Source: Climacteris rufus (Eukaryota; Chordata; Aves; Passeriformes; Climacteridae). From it: a DNA stretch of 64,000 nucleotides. Each line of letters begins with the position of its first letter. Positions within the stretch are counted from its first letter, which is position 1. The DNA lies in NCBI GenBank assembly GCA_013398175.1, contig VZRZ01004224.1:62256-126255 (forward strand). Direction: 5' to 3'. Under the pieces are notes generated by a model. That model made no database searches and was not told the origin of the DNA. It saw only the letters and a program-made list of their open reading frames with translations. This document shows positions 41,705 to 51,560 of this stretch, one piece after another. A program made the position numbers and the translations under genes.

Positions 41705-43745
41705 AAAGGATCAGGTACAAAAACCTCTAACAGACACCAACAAATTTTAAGGCATTTTGGAAAAAAAACCCGAAGGTAAGGAGAAGTATTTTTTGTTTTA
41801 AAACAAGATCCCACCCTTCACATCAGGCTGGTATCATACTACGAAGCTATAAGAGCCTGTAATGGAAATGCTGACAGACTTTCAGCTCCACCGCAGTCAC
41901 TGTCGCTCTATAAATAGGCTTTGTAAATGCTTGGTATGTGAGATGGGTTCAAGTAGCCACTTGACAAAATCTGGCAATTTGACCAATGATTATTTCAGAA
42001 AACAGTCACAGATGAGACCTGTTAGTCTTTGTACTCATTCTTGCAGGTGGTTTGGGTGTGTATCCTACCTATTCTCCAGTGCCAGATACAATGCATTAAG
42101 GATGCTGTTCTGGCAGGTACAATGCTGCCTCTCAAACAAAGCTGTAATATGACCTACTTTGCTCAGTCTAGTACTATTCAATAATAAGTGGCCTCTATTG
42201 GGTTTCTACATGTAGACAACATCAAACACATTTCACTGAAACATTTAGATATTGATTTTACTCAGTCTGGGAACTTCAAAGTGGGTTCTTTCCATGTCAT
42301 CTTGAAAATGCATCCTCTTGCTCCTGCGCTATAGATTCTGTGTTAGTGCACGTGCATGCAGACTCCCTCAGCTGCTAGTCATCTCTCTGCTCTTTGTTTC
42401 TAAATTAAGGGCAATTTCTGTGTCCCATATCTCCTAGTGGCAATAACTACTTTGTATACTAATGGAGGAGCTATCTCTCCTACTTGGCTTCCCTATAGTC
42501 ACCCAGCCATGCCTGGGTTTTAACCAGAACTCAAAGTAATGTACTGTTAGGAGCACTGGGGGTACTGGAGGATTGTTTGAAATTTGTGAGCCTGTTTCTT
42601 TAGCTTTAGGGAATGTGTTATATTTTCATCAGGCATTTGCTCATCCCATCTTGTGTTCTGGGCCTCTGTCTCCAACTACCAACTTCATGGAGATTTGCTT
42701 ACATCGTCCACCTATCGGGATTGGGCTGTTGGTTTCTTTTCTTTCTGTTTTCTTGGGTTTAGGATAAGAGCTCAATCAATTAGGTAGAGACTCGAGTGCA
42801 GCAGGCATCTTGTTAAGAGCTAACCAGAAAGTGTAAAAGAGCCATCAGATACTCTTTCAGTAGGGAAGTTAAATGCTGAGCTTGAGTCAGATTTCTGAGG
42901 AAAAAGTCCTAAAGGTCTTATGGTAACTTCAAGTGTTGGGAAAGTGTTTCCTTCCTGTCTTGGTGGGTACATTGTTTTTCTGCACATCACTATATTGCTG
43001 CTGCAGTTCCATCCAAAGCTAGTTGCATCCCGAGTCAGCCTCATGTAGGAAGTGTCTGAGGGCCTTTAGTCTTGAAGTGCGGGTGTTTAAATAAAATGTC
43101 CTGAACCTTACTTAATCCTGCAGCAGGGGAGACCACTGGCATCAGAGGGGATCGATGAATTGGAGCCCTACCTAGGTGTGGGCTATGCTCTTTCTGTGTA
43201 TTTGGGATTGAAAAAAAGTCTTTTCTGCGCAGAGTCAGGAGGCGTTGGTGTCCTCTGCTCTCTGCCAGATCAACACAGATTCCTGTTGTCCTCATCAATG
43301 ACAATGCAGATGTCCAAGTGAAAAATTCATATGTCTCATCCTCAGATTCACTCTTCAAAGTTGAGTGTGTGGTACTTAATCAGAAAAAATAAGCAAGTAA
43401 GGGTTCTTTTTTAGGGTCTGTTTTTATCAAAAGGTCTTTATGGAAACTATTATTATGGTGTGCTGGATGTGATTTGTTGTTATTATTCTGCCTAGACCAG
43501 CGTCATTAGGTCAATGGCAGTTATTTTGTTGTAGAAAATCATGAGTTAAGAGCACCAAGGCAAATGAAAATCAACAAGTACCTGAAGCAGAGGAGCAGCA
43601 ACACTCTGCTGCAGAAGGTCAGCTCTCTTTCAAACATGCTTTTTCAAACTTCTTCATTAGCTGAAATAACTGTTCTTGACAAAGTGCCATTTGCTCAGTA
43701 ATCTTTCCTCCTAAAAAATTAGGTTAGACAAAACACATCATTTAT

Positions 43746-43771
43746 ATTCACAGGAATTATTTCCTGTGAAT
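43746..43771. repeat. Perfect 11-bp inverted repeat
   Basis: Arms attcacaggaa and ttcctgtgaat are exact reverse complements around a four-base loop ttat. The arms contain TTCCTGTGAA-like sequence that resembles paired Ets half-sites. A structured RNA or binding-site role is speculative. Confidence 0.8.
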
Positions 43772-45148
43772 GTAATTTATTTGAAAGGCTGGACACTGAA
43801 GATGATGTCATGTCCCAGTAATACTTGAGGAGGTCTGAACCAAAGCAAGACTAATCACATGGGACGCCCCATGAGGAAAATGTTTCTCCTGGGCAGGACA
43901 GACAAGGCAGACAGTGACACTGCCCATCACCAGAGACCTTCACAGCACCTGTAGTTCCTGGTGCTTCCCTCAGCTTTCTGTCCACCCTACAATAGATAGG
44001 CTGTCTGTAGCTCCAGGCTTTGCATGGATGCTGTTTAGGGTATTTCTGTGGCTTGGTAATGCCAAATGCCACCTCCTCAGTCAGCACTTAGGAACACATG
44101 ATTCTCACAATGACTTTGAGGAGGGTAGATGATTAAGTAGCAAAAAGTGCCAAAGACAGAAAGGACGGGGTTGTTGTTTTAAGTCTGAATCCTTATGGTG
44201 ACGAGGGATGTTAGAGCACTTTCAGCATATATTACCAAAAAAAACCCAAAATGAGATCGTGAGTAAATCGGGACCATTTGATACTGCCAAAGTCAAAAGC
44301 TTCTGCTGTTACATTTCTTTATGCATCAGAAATACTGGTTAACAATTGCATGTCTCTTTCAAAGGAGCACACACAATCCGCTGTGGTTTAAAGAAGGTGG
44401 AGGAAACCATGACTGAGAATAAAGATGAGCTACAAAACCCATAGTAAAGGAATGCCTCAGTGGAGATCACTTTTCTGCATCCTTCCTGCTTTCCCTGGAG
44501 CTAAGCACAGTGCTGCACTTAACTGGGGACCAGATCCTGCTCATTTTTTCAAGGCCTGTCATCTTCAGTTTTGCTCTTTGTATACAGCAATTGGGATTCT
44601 GTCCTACATGTTAAAATAAGGATATTAGCTAGCAGAGAGAATCTCTTCCCAAGCTGTGAGATAAAGTGATGGAGTCTGCTTTATGAATGCTAAAAGAGAA
44701 CGTGCAGTGTCTGGAAAACACTACACTGACCTGCGGGGTTTGAGACCTGCCTATAAAGTTTCCATTTAGATGAGATGCTCTCAGAGTGGGTAAGCCAAAC
44801 TATGCTCTTCCTAAGTGTCTGTTAATAACCTTAATGGAGTGCAAAAGCATAGAGAGGCACCAAAAGGGATTTAAAAAGTGGAGAGAGCGGGAAGAGCAGT
44901 AATGTCACTTCGTATATAAAATCCCACACCCAAATAACACAGAGGTGCTGAGGAAGGCAGGAACCTCTGGAGATCGTCTCATCCATATCTCAAAATGAAA
45001 CACTCAAATCTACACACTCACATGTACTCAAAATGGTACTTATGGACGCAGACATCACATCACTATCATTTGACCCAAAACCCTGGAGGACCAAAAGCAT
45101 TGTCAGGAAAAGAGGAGGCTGGAATCATAGGATGAGATCTGCAAACCT
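43772..45148. other. Non-coding sequence with a possible CR1 scrap
   Basis: Unique AT-moderate sequence with no recognised gene. The only repeat-like segment is the short CR1-end match at 44934-44985. A short A run lies at 44237-44243. Confidence 0.6.
44934..44985 (-). mobile_element. Possible CR1 3'-end fragment
   Basis: The segment containing aacctctggagatcgtctca follows the reverse complement of the CR1 3' untranslated end, where a ggacctctggagatcatct type core is typical. Similarity covers only about 40-50 bases and stops abruptly on the downstream side, so this would be a severely truncated or eroded copy. Chance similarity is possible. Confidence 0.42.
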
Positions 45149-45176
45149 GCCTGAGGGTGCTGGCACACCCTCAGGC
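45149..45176. repeat. Perfect 11-bp G+C-rich hairpin
   Basis: Arms gcctgagggtg (45149-45159) and caccctcaggc (45166-45176) pair exactly around a six-base loop. In a bacterial window this could be read as a terminator stem, but no T run follows and the setting is eukaryotic. It lies about 170 bases before a CpG-enriched patch. Confidence 0.8.
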
Positions 45177-45348
45177 TAAATCTGCTCCAGACTCAGTGCT
45201 GCCTGTCTTAGTGGTTCCCATCTACAGGAATCACAGCCCCAGGGCATAAACCCACATTCCCCACAGGCTGTGTGCAGAGGGTGAAAAGCCAAACAGTGGA
45301 CTCTTGAAACACTGACATGGTGAGCAGGGAGTGAAAGTAGGTTGCCAT

Positions 45349-45720
45349 TAGCGCCCGGAGCAGACTGGGTAAAGCCCAAAGACAGCTATGTTCTTTGCTC
45401 TATTTGGAATTCTCTTTTGGAGCTGGCTGCCAAAACTTGCCGAGTCATTTCGTTCAGGAGGCAAAGAGCTTTCCTGCTCTGTCCCAGCTTTGCCCATCGG
45501 TCTACAGCCGCAGCACGGGTTGGGAAAGCAGCTGTGCTGACAGCGCCACACGTTCGATGTGAGCAGGTTGTGAGTGCAGGACACGCTGCCGAGCTAAGAC
45601 GACTTTGGATGAGTCTTAACCTCCTCCCTGTGGGCATTCCAATTGTAATGGCCCCTACCCTGTTGCGGGAGGTGAGACGCTACGGGATGCAAGCTTTCAA
45701 AGTGTTTTTTTCCAAACGAG
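45349..45720. promoter_or_regulatory. CpG-enriched patch, possible regulatory DNA or exon
   Basis: I count about 17 CpG dinucleotides within some 400 bases, clustered at 45437-45600 and 45665-45720, whereas most neighbouring stretches of equal length have only a few. G+C is also raised. A 148-codon plus-strand frame starts at 45342 and spans the patch, but its translation matches nothing I know, and two minus-strand frames also run through, as expected where stop codons are rare. A weak CpG island, a distal promoter or enhancer, or an unrecognised 5' exon are possible. I see no TATA box or convincing splice pair that decides. Confidence 0.35.
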
Positions 45721-48035
45721 GCAGCACAAGAGTTAAGCTTGGGCTTTGTGTGTGCTGGGGAAATACTCTAAACACCCAGGTGAGATAGGAACTTACATGC
45801 AGCGTTGCTCTGAGGGCTTTGTCTGCACTGTTTACAGAGACATTAAAGCAGCAGTTTCTTTTGCCAGGGCTGGTGGGAATTTGGTACTGCTCTCCCTCAG
45901 GGTGTTGAGAAATCCCACCCAGGAAAACAGAACACACCCTAAGATCCTGCCGAAGCCAAGTGACGATGGTGGAGGGGGAAGACATGATCAAGGATCTCCC
46001 TGAAGATTTTGAGCACCCAAGTTGCTGCCAGAGTCTACGGAGGTGTCTCAGTAGAAGTCGGGAGCGGGGGGGAGTGTGAAGTGTGGAAGCAGCAAAAAAA
46101 GTGCATCTGGCAGGGCCAGCCCCTTTCCTTCAGGCGGCACAGTCAAGCTTTGAAAGAGAGAGAACAAAAGGCAGACTGGCGAGCAGGGGAAGAAAGTGCT
46201 GGAAAGGAATTTGTTGCTACAGGAAGCTCAATGGTTTGTCGTAAAACACACTGCAGTTCTGTTGTTTTCGTGTTAAACCCTAGAAAGGGGCAGCTCCAGC
46301 ACACAGTTGATTCTCTGGTGCAAAATCAGTGGAGATTTGAAAAGAATGAAAGGCAACAGGAGCTTCCCAGCTGTAGTAAAAAATAGTAACAGAAGAGAAG
46401 CTTTATTTCCTTTTCTTTTCCTTCAAGAAATTCCCTGGTTTCACCTTCTTGAGTCTTAAACGTTTGTTTAATTCCAGGCTTGCCTTTGAGAAACAAGAAA
46501 ATGTGTAGAAGGCCTTCTAGACCCCAAATCTATGGCAACACTTCCAATTTTCATTACCAGAAATAGCAAAAGGAAATGAAAAGCAGGTGTGGGAAGGCTT
46601 CTCTGAATGATGCCAGTGCTGTGCTTTAACCTTTACTGGAGGGAAATACACATCTGTGCATGCCAGGCTATTGCCTTACTGCATAGTTCCCTTACAGTTA
46701 CAAAATCTGACAAAAGCAACCAAACACACTCAAGTTGTTCTATGCATGTTTGCTGACAGCCCTTGCCACTGAAATATTTCACTGACCTTTGACAAAGACA
46801 GTGAATAAGGTTTGTTAGGTTGTAGGAAGGAAAAAAAAAACAAACCCCATGGTATTGGGGATCTCAGAATTAAACAAAGGAAAGGGTAACATGAAAACAT
46901 GTTTGGAGATCAGTAGGAAGAAAAATAGGCATCTCATTTATCTCTTGGTCACACCAGGTCCTTGATTTTTTTGCATACACTGGTGTTGCTTTCTCTGAGT
47001 TACTTGAGATGACTTTGGTTTGATCCTGCCAGATGCTGAGCAACAAGGCACAGCCACGCTCAGCAGCTTGGAGTGATTGAGCTGAGATTAGTCCCAGATT
47101 ATCTTGGTGCAGCCTGTGAAAGCCAGTCATTCTGTTTTTCATTTCTGTGGCAAAACTGCAAGATCCTGGAATTTGTTCTTTCTCCTCCTATATACCATCC
47201 AGTGAAGCAAGAATTAATGCCCCGGAGCTAGCTGTACACTGCCAACTCAAACCTTTAAAATGAACACAAAAATCACAACCCAGCCTGAACAGGGAAATGT
47301 AAGCCTGAACCTGGCCCCAGCAACAGCGGCTGCTGGAAAGGCCCCCAGAGGCAACTCCAGCACTGTAATAACCTACGTAAACAGGGACGGTGTTTTTTCT
47401 TCTTTTTTTTTTTTTATCCTTCGCCTTGCTTCAGTGGAAAAGGGTGGAAAAATAACTCACTTGCGTACACAGTCATTTAGGCCCAGTCATGATTCCTTTA
47501 GAGTCTGTGCCAATGAATTTTAGTCATTTTCTGGCAAAGGTTTCCCTTTCAACCACAAATACTGAATAGTTACTGGGTGAGTCACCACCTTGAGTAATCT
47601 AATTCTTTGACCAGTACATGCTTGCTTCCTGCGCTGCAGAATGTCTTTCTTCATTAGGATATTTTAACATGTGCCTTTTGTTCAGGGTTTTTCTTTCCTG
47701 CAGTGGCCAGCATTACAGGGCTGAGAGTCCAGAGGTGTGCAGAGGAATTCAGAGTCCACCTTCCAGGGCAATTCCTGCTGCAGATCCCTGGCTTCCTCAG
47801 GGCTGAGAAAGGCACTGTGGCTTACTGGCCTCCCCTTTTCAAATCCAGCCTGTGCTGTCCTTGGGAGAGTGGCAACTTCAGATTTAGAAAGTAATTTTTC
47901 AGACAGAGGGTCTTTACTCAGCAACTCTGGTCATAACTGGAGGCATCATATGGTTCTATGCAGCTTCACCAGCAAATTGTAAAATAGCCAAACCTGCAAT
48001 ATTTGCATTGTACCAGTGTCCTAGTCAGCCCTTCA
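45721..48035. other. Non-coding unique sequence
   Basis: No gene or family repeat recognised. CpG frequency falls after 45720, with a few more around 46010-46140. A T run of 15 lies near 47402-47416. Open frames here are short and overlapping. Confidence 0.6.
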
Positions 48036-48071
48036 GATGAGAGCAGCCAGTGCCCGAGGGCTGCTCTCATC
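48036..48071. repeat. Perfect 13-bp hairpin
   Basis: Arms gatgagagcagcc (48036-48048) and ggctgctctcatc (48059-48071) are exact reverse complements around a ten-base loop. This is the longest perfect short-loop inverted repeat I found. By a simple random-base estimate a 13-bp match with a loop of ten or less is expected about 0.01 times in this window. Flanking bases pair poorly, so a microRNA precursor of ordinary length is not supported. Confidence 0.85.
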
Positions 48072-49046
48072 GACTTTAGGAAGGGAACACTAATAACAAC
48101 TGCATGGGATGGTGTTGGTGAAAACCATATCAGACAGTGATGGTACAACCTTTTGCAAGGGGTGTGACCTGTTTTCCCTTTCTCAGGTACTAGCTTCACA
48201 AGGAAATGTACTGCTAAAAGTTACAGGGGCTTAGAAACACTAGAGAAGAGAGGTATTTCTTTTCCCCTTTAGAAGATGCAATGTTTCAGGAGAACTTAAA
48301 TGCTGAAGGATTTCATTGTGGTGAGTGCTCACAAGACACATTTCTGAGGAATGTGTTTAAAATCTTTCCTAGTCCTTTCTTTCATGATTGCAGCTTTCTG
48401 TTAAATTTCCTATTTATGGGGGCCCATGTTTTCCTCAGGGCATCTTCTGGCCACTATTTAGTGAAAGCCTCTTCTCTTCAGGGGAGAAAAAGAAAAGAGA
48501 GGCAGCTAGAGGGGAGGATTAAATTATACTCTGATATTTTCATGACAAGAAAAACAGACTATAATTAAAGTACTCTAATATAAATGTATGATCCCAGTAG
48601 AAAAATCTCAGAGTAAGGTGTCTGTGCATTTATGTACATATAAGCACAAACAGAGCAGATCCAACTGTGGCTATGTCTGATAGCCTGTGTGTCTGCTGCA
48701 ACCACTGGATCCTCTCCTGACCTAATCTATAGGAACGTTACTAGAATTACTAGAAGAAAGCAGAACTGTTCAGAGACACCCCTGAGAAACCCAGTTAGTT
48801 GCACCAACACTGTCACAACATGCCAGTCAATGGAGCCCAGGACAAAGCCTTTTTTGTACCTTTTCCTAGAGCTGGGGCTAAACATTTCCATGTTTGATAT
48901 GAGACCAATATAACATGTTGTTGTCTCTACCCTCTACTCTCATTTTCCTCCTGTCTGCTGACATTTTTCCATTATTACTGCAGAAGCACACCACATTGAA
49001 CTGGAAAGGACAGAATGAGATCACCTACTCCAATTCTACTCAATCT

Positions 49047-49640
49047 TAGATGCATTAGGAAGACCTTTGCCAGCTGGGTGAGGTAGATGATTCGGTCCCT
49101 CTACTCAGCCCTGGTTAGGCCACATCTGGAGTGCTGTGTCCAGTTCTGGGCTCTTCAATATAAGAGAGGCATGGAGACCCTGAAGCAGGTCCAGCAGAGG
49201 GTAACAAAGACAATGAGGGAACTGGAGCATCTCTCTTATGAGGAAAGGCTGAAGGAGCTGGGTCTGTTTGGCCTCGAGATGAGACAACTGAAGGCAACCT
49301 TCCCAACATCTATCAGTATCTGAAGGGAGGGTGCCAAGAGGATGGAGCCAGGCTCTGCTTGGTGGTGCCAAGCAATAAGAGAAGAGACAACATGAAGAAA
49401 CTGATGCAGAGGAAGTTCCTCTTGAATACAAGAAAGAACTTCTTTATTGTGCGAGTGACCATGCACTGGAACAGATTGCTGGCAGAAGTTGTGGAGTTTC
49501 CCTTACTGGAAATATTCAAGAACTACCTGGATGCAATCCTGTGCCATGTGCTCCAGGATGACCCTGCTTGAGCAGGGAGGTTGGACCAGGTGACCCACTG
49601 TGGTCCCTTCCAATCTTCCCCATTCTGTGATTCTGTGATT
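49047..49640 (+). mobile_element. CR1 LINE, 5'-truncated avian-type copy
   Basis: The copy opens within the ORF2 C-terminal coding region and runs through the complete 3' untranslated end. Diagnostic parts are ctactcagccctggttaggc near 49101, gagtgctgtgtccagttctg near 49130, ctcttatgaggaaaggctga near 49232, aagggagggtgccaagagga near 49323, gagcagggaggttggaccag near 49571 and the closing attctgtg octamer repeat at 49622-49640. CR1 elements move by target-primed reverse transcription and are normally 5'-truncated, as here. Relative to the usual order, several codons are missing around 49290-49315, an internal deletion. Sequence preservation is much better than in the other CR1 copies of this window, so this one inserted later, but it is still inactive. 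Confidence 0.95.
49087..49323 (+). pseudogene. Remnant of CR1 ORF2 C-terminus
   Basis: A 78-codon frame preserves the end of the CR1 endonuclease/reverse transcriptase protein. Visible landmarks are LYSALVRPHLE, CVQFW, a QQR..KTMRELEHLSYEERL block and LGLFGLE. In the family this segment lies downstream of the reverse transcriptase catalytic core, so the frame has no enzymatic domain. It ends early because a small deletion after MRQLKA shifts it away from the usual continuation. The start methionine is internal and has no meaning as an initiation site. Confidence 0.85.
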
Positions 49641-50879
49641 CCTTGAACTGTGGGCCTTTAAATGTTTCCTGTTGATGGCAAAGTCTTCCTCTGAGGTTAG
49701 AAGGTGACATAGGTGAACCTCTCTGGCTTTTGAGCATAACCTGACATCATACATAAGGCAAACTGTCACCAAAATGAGCGGTGCTTCACCTCATCATCAT
49801 GCCCATGAGTTACCCGTGTCCTCTTTCCTCTGAGGTGCTGTCATTCATATGAGGTCAGGGTTCTTCAGTAAAGTAGCTGAACCAGCAGGCAGAAACACAC
49901 CTTTTCTTCTGAGGTAAGTTTTCCCATGGCTTTCTGCCCTGTCCAGGTTACAGCAGGGTCATGTCAGCCAAATGCACGTTATGACAGTGAAGGAAGCTGT
50001 CGACCACAAAGGGCCAGAGGCAGCAGGGCATTTTGAAGGCATTGGCTGTATCAGCTTGGTTATCATAAACCTGAGATTTGGCTTGTATAGATGGCCCACA
50101 AGCCAGCTTGTGAAAACCACTGTGCTCCATGGTCTGAATCAGACAGGTTTATGTTTTACAGATATTTGTCAAACCTTTTTTAGAATTTATTTAGACTTTC
50201 ACCCATAAAGTTTATCATAACTTAAAAGTTATCTTGGTTTTGCTCCTTAACACTCCTTATAACAAAAATATTTTTCGTGTATTTAAACCTTATGTAGCCT
50301 CAATAACGTGAGCAAAACAAGGTCTAAAAACTTAAACTAAGCCTTGGGACTCTTAGGCTCAGGCCCAAGTACATCTCCACTGCAGGAGAAATACTGATTT
50401 CCTCCAATGTGTGTGGCCACCCTGCAGACAGGAAGGAATCAGGGAGTAATGCTCAGATGTTCCCAACAGCAAACTTCTGCCCCTGATGCAGAGCCCTGAG
50501 TTATTGACCTGGGTCTCAATCCTTCATGGCACCCAAGCACCGCATCCCTCCTCACCCGGCCTCCACTGCAGCTCCGGCTCATCTCAGGTCTGGGGCTCAG
50601 CCTCTTCCTTCCCAAAGTCAGAACCTGTTGTATCACCATAGACATTCTGACAGTAGTGGGATAAAGAAGTATTATTCAGAAAGGCAACTGATCTCATCCT
50701 AATGACATGAAGCAGTGTCAAGGCCATCACCATTGTGGTAAAGCTATTTCAATATCTATTTACCACCACTGCTCGGAAGGTGCTTTTATTTCAAAGTTGA
50801 ATTTATTTAATTTCAGCTTACAGATATTGGATCCTGTTATGTTTTTATATATGGCATTTAAATATCAGCCTAAATCACA
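49641..50879. other. Non-coding unique sequence
   Basis: Between two CR1 copies of opposite orientation. No gene recognised. Sequence at 50230-50340 is AT-rich, and 50500-50600 is richer in G+C with a few CpG. Confidence 0.6.
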
Positions 50880-51560
50880 TTTCTCTTTGTAAGTGTCTGT
50901 AAACACAGATCAAGTCCTCTCCTCATCCTGCATAAGGCTTATATTTGGGGCTTGCCTTCCAGCCCTTGGGTCATCTCTGCAGCTGTCCTTTGAATTCTCT
51001 GCAGTATTTCACATCTTTCTTGAAGCATGAAAATGAGAAGTGGACAAAGTATAGTAACAGCAGTCATTAATTCAAAATCACTTTCCTTCTTTTACTTCAT
51101 ATTCCTTTATTATTATACATCTATGGGTTGCATTGGCCAATTTTTCCCACCAGACTGACTTAAGTGCTTGTGGTTTGGTAATTATTTGCAATGACCCCTG
51201 TGTCCTTCTGTTCAGTACCACTTTCCAAGAAAGGGCTGTTCATTCTGTGCAAGTTTTTCAATCAGAAGATAATGCAGTATGAAGTCAAATGGCTTTGAGA
51301 AATATAAGCATAGATATTGATACAGATCTGCGGGCCAGGAATCCTATCAAAAAAGGGCAACAGGTCTGTGTGATGAGATATACCATACCTGAAACCATAC
51401 TGGCTTACATTTGCCATCCTTTTAGACGTAACTAGAGATTGGTTTATTGTTTGTAGAGTCCTGAATTCACTCTTCTAATATTTTGACCAGGGTCTTATGC
51501 ATCCTTGAATTACACTGCTCACCCCCTGTCTCCGTATATCCCTTTTTTTCAAGCTCTGAG
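50880..51560 (-). mobile_element. Ancient CR1-family LINE fragment
   Basis: On the plus strand this is the reverse complement of CR1 ORF2 coding DNA. Recognisable stretches are gctgtcctttgaattctctg near 50982 followed by a tttcacatctttcttgaa part, aagtcaaatggctttgagaa near 51282, accatactggcttacatttg near 51395, and the run at 51460-51545 with ctaatattttgaccagggtc and a ccctttttt end. Their order matches that of reverse transcriptase coding sequence read backwards. The copy is about as diverged as the 13.2 kb element and in the same orientation, and no frame survives. Similarity may continue weakly to about 51720. Confidence 0.75.

Larger units (their letters stand above)
33631..43745. other. 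Non-coding unique sequence
   Basis: Ten kilobases with no gene I can support. A short hairpin (34545-34572), a purine-rich run (36318-36352) and a T tract (41690-41704) are the only simple structures. Sequence at 35390-35450 is AT-rich. Sequence at 39860-40090 has an even, repeat-like composition but matches nothing I recognise. Frames at 36569-36970 and 40790-41170 exceed 120 codons without known domains. Confidence 0.6.

Noticed and set aside
42440..42550. Possible second MIR-like relic around cagccatgcctgggttttaa
   Set aside because: The resemblance is limited to short pieces (cacccagcc, aaccagaactc) without the diagnostic core seen at 59.5 kb.
45342..45788. 148-codon plus-strand frame across the CpG-enriched patch
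   Set aside because: Not listed as coding because the translation matches no family and two minus-strand frames overlap it. Kept only as a possible regulatory patch.
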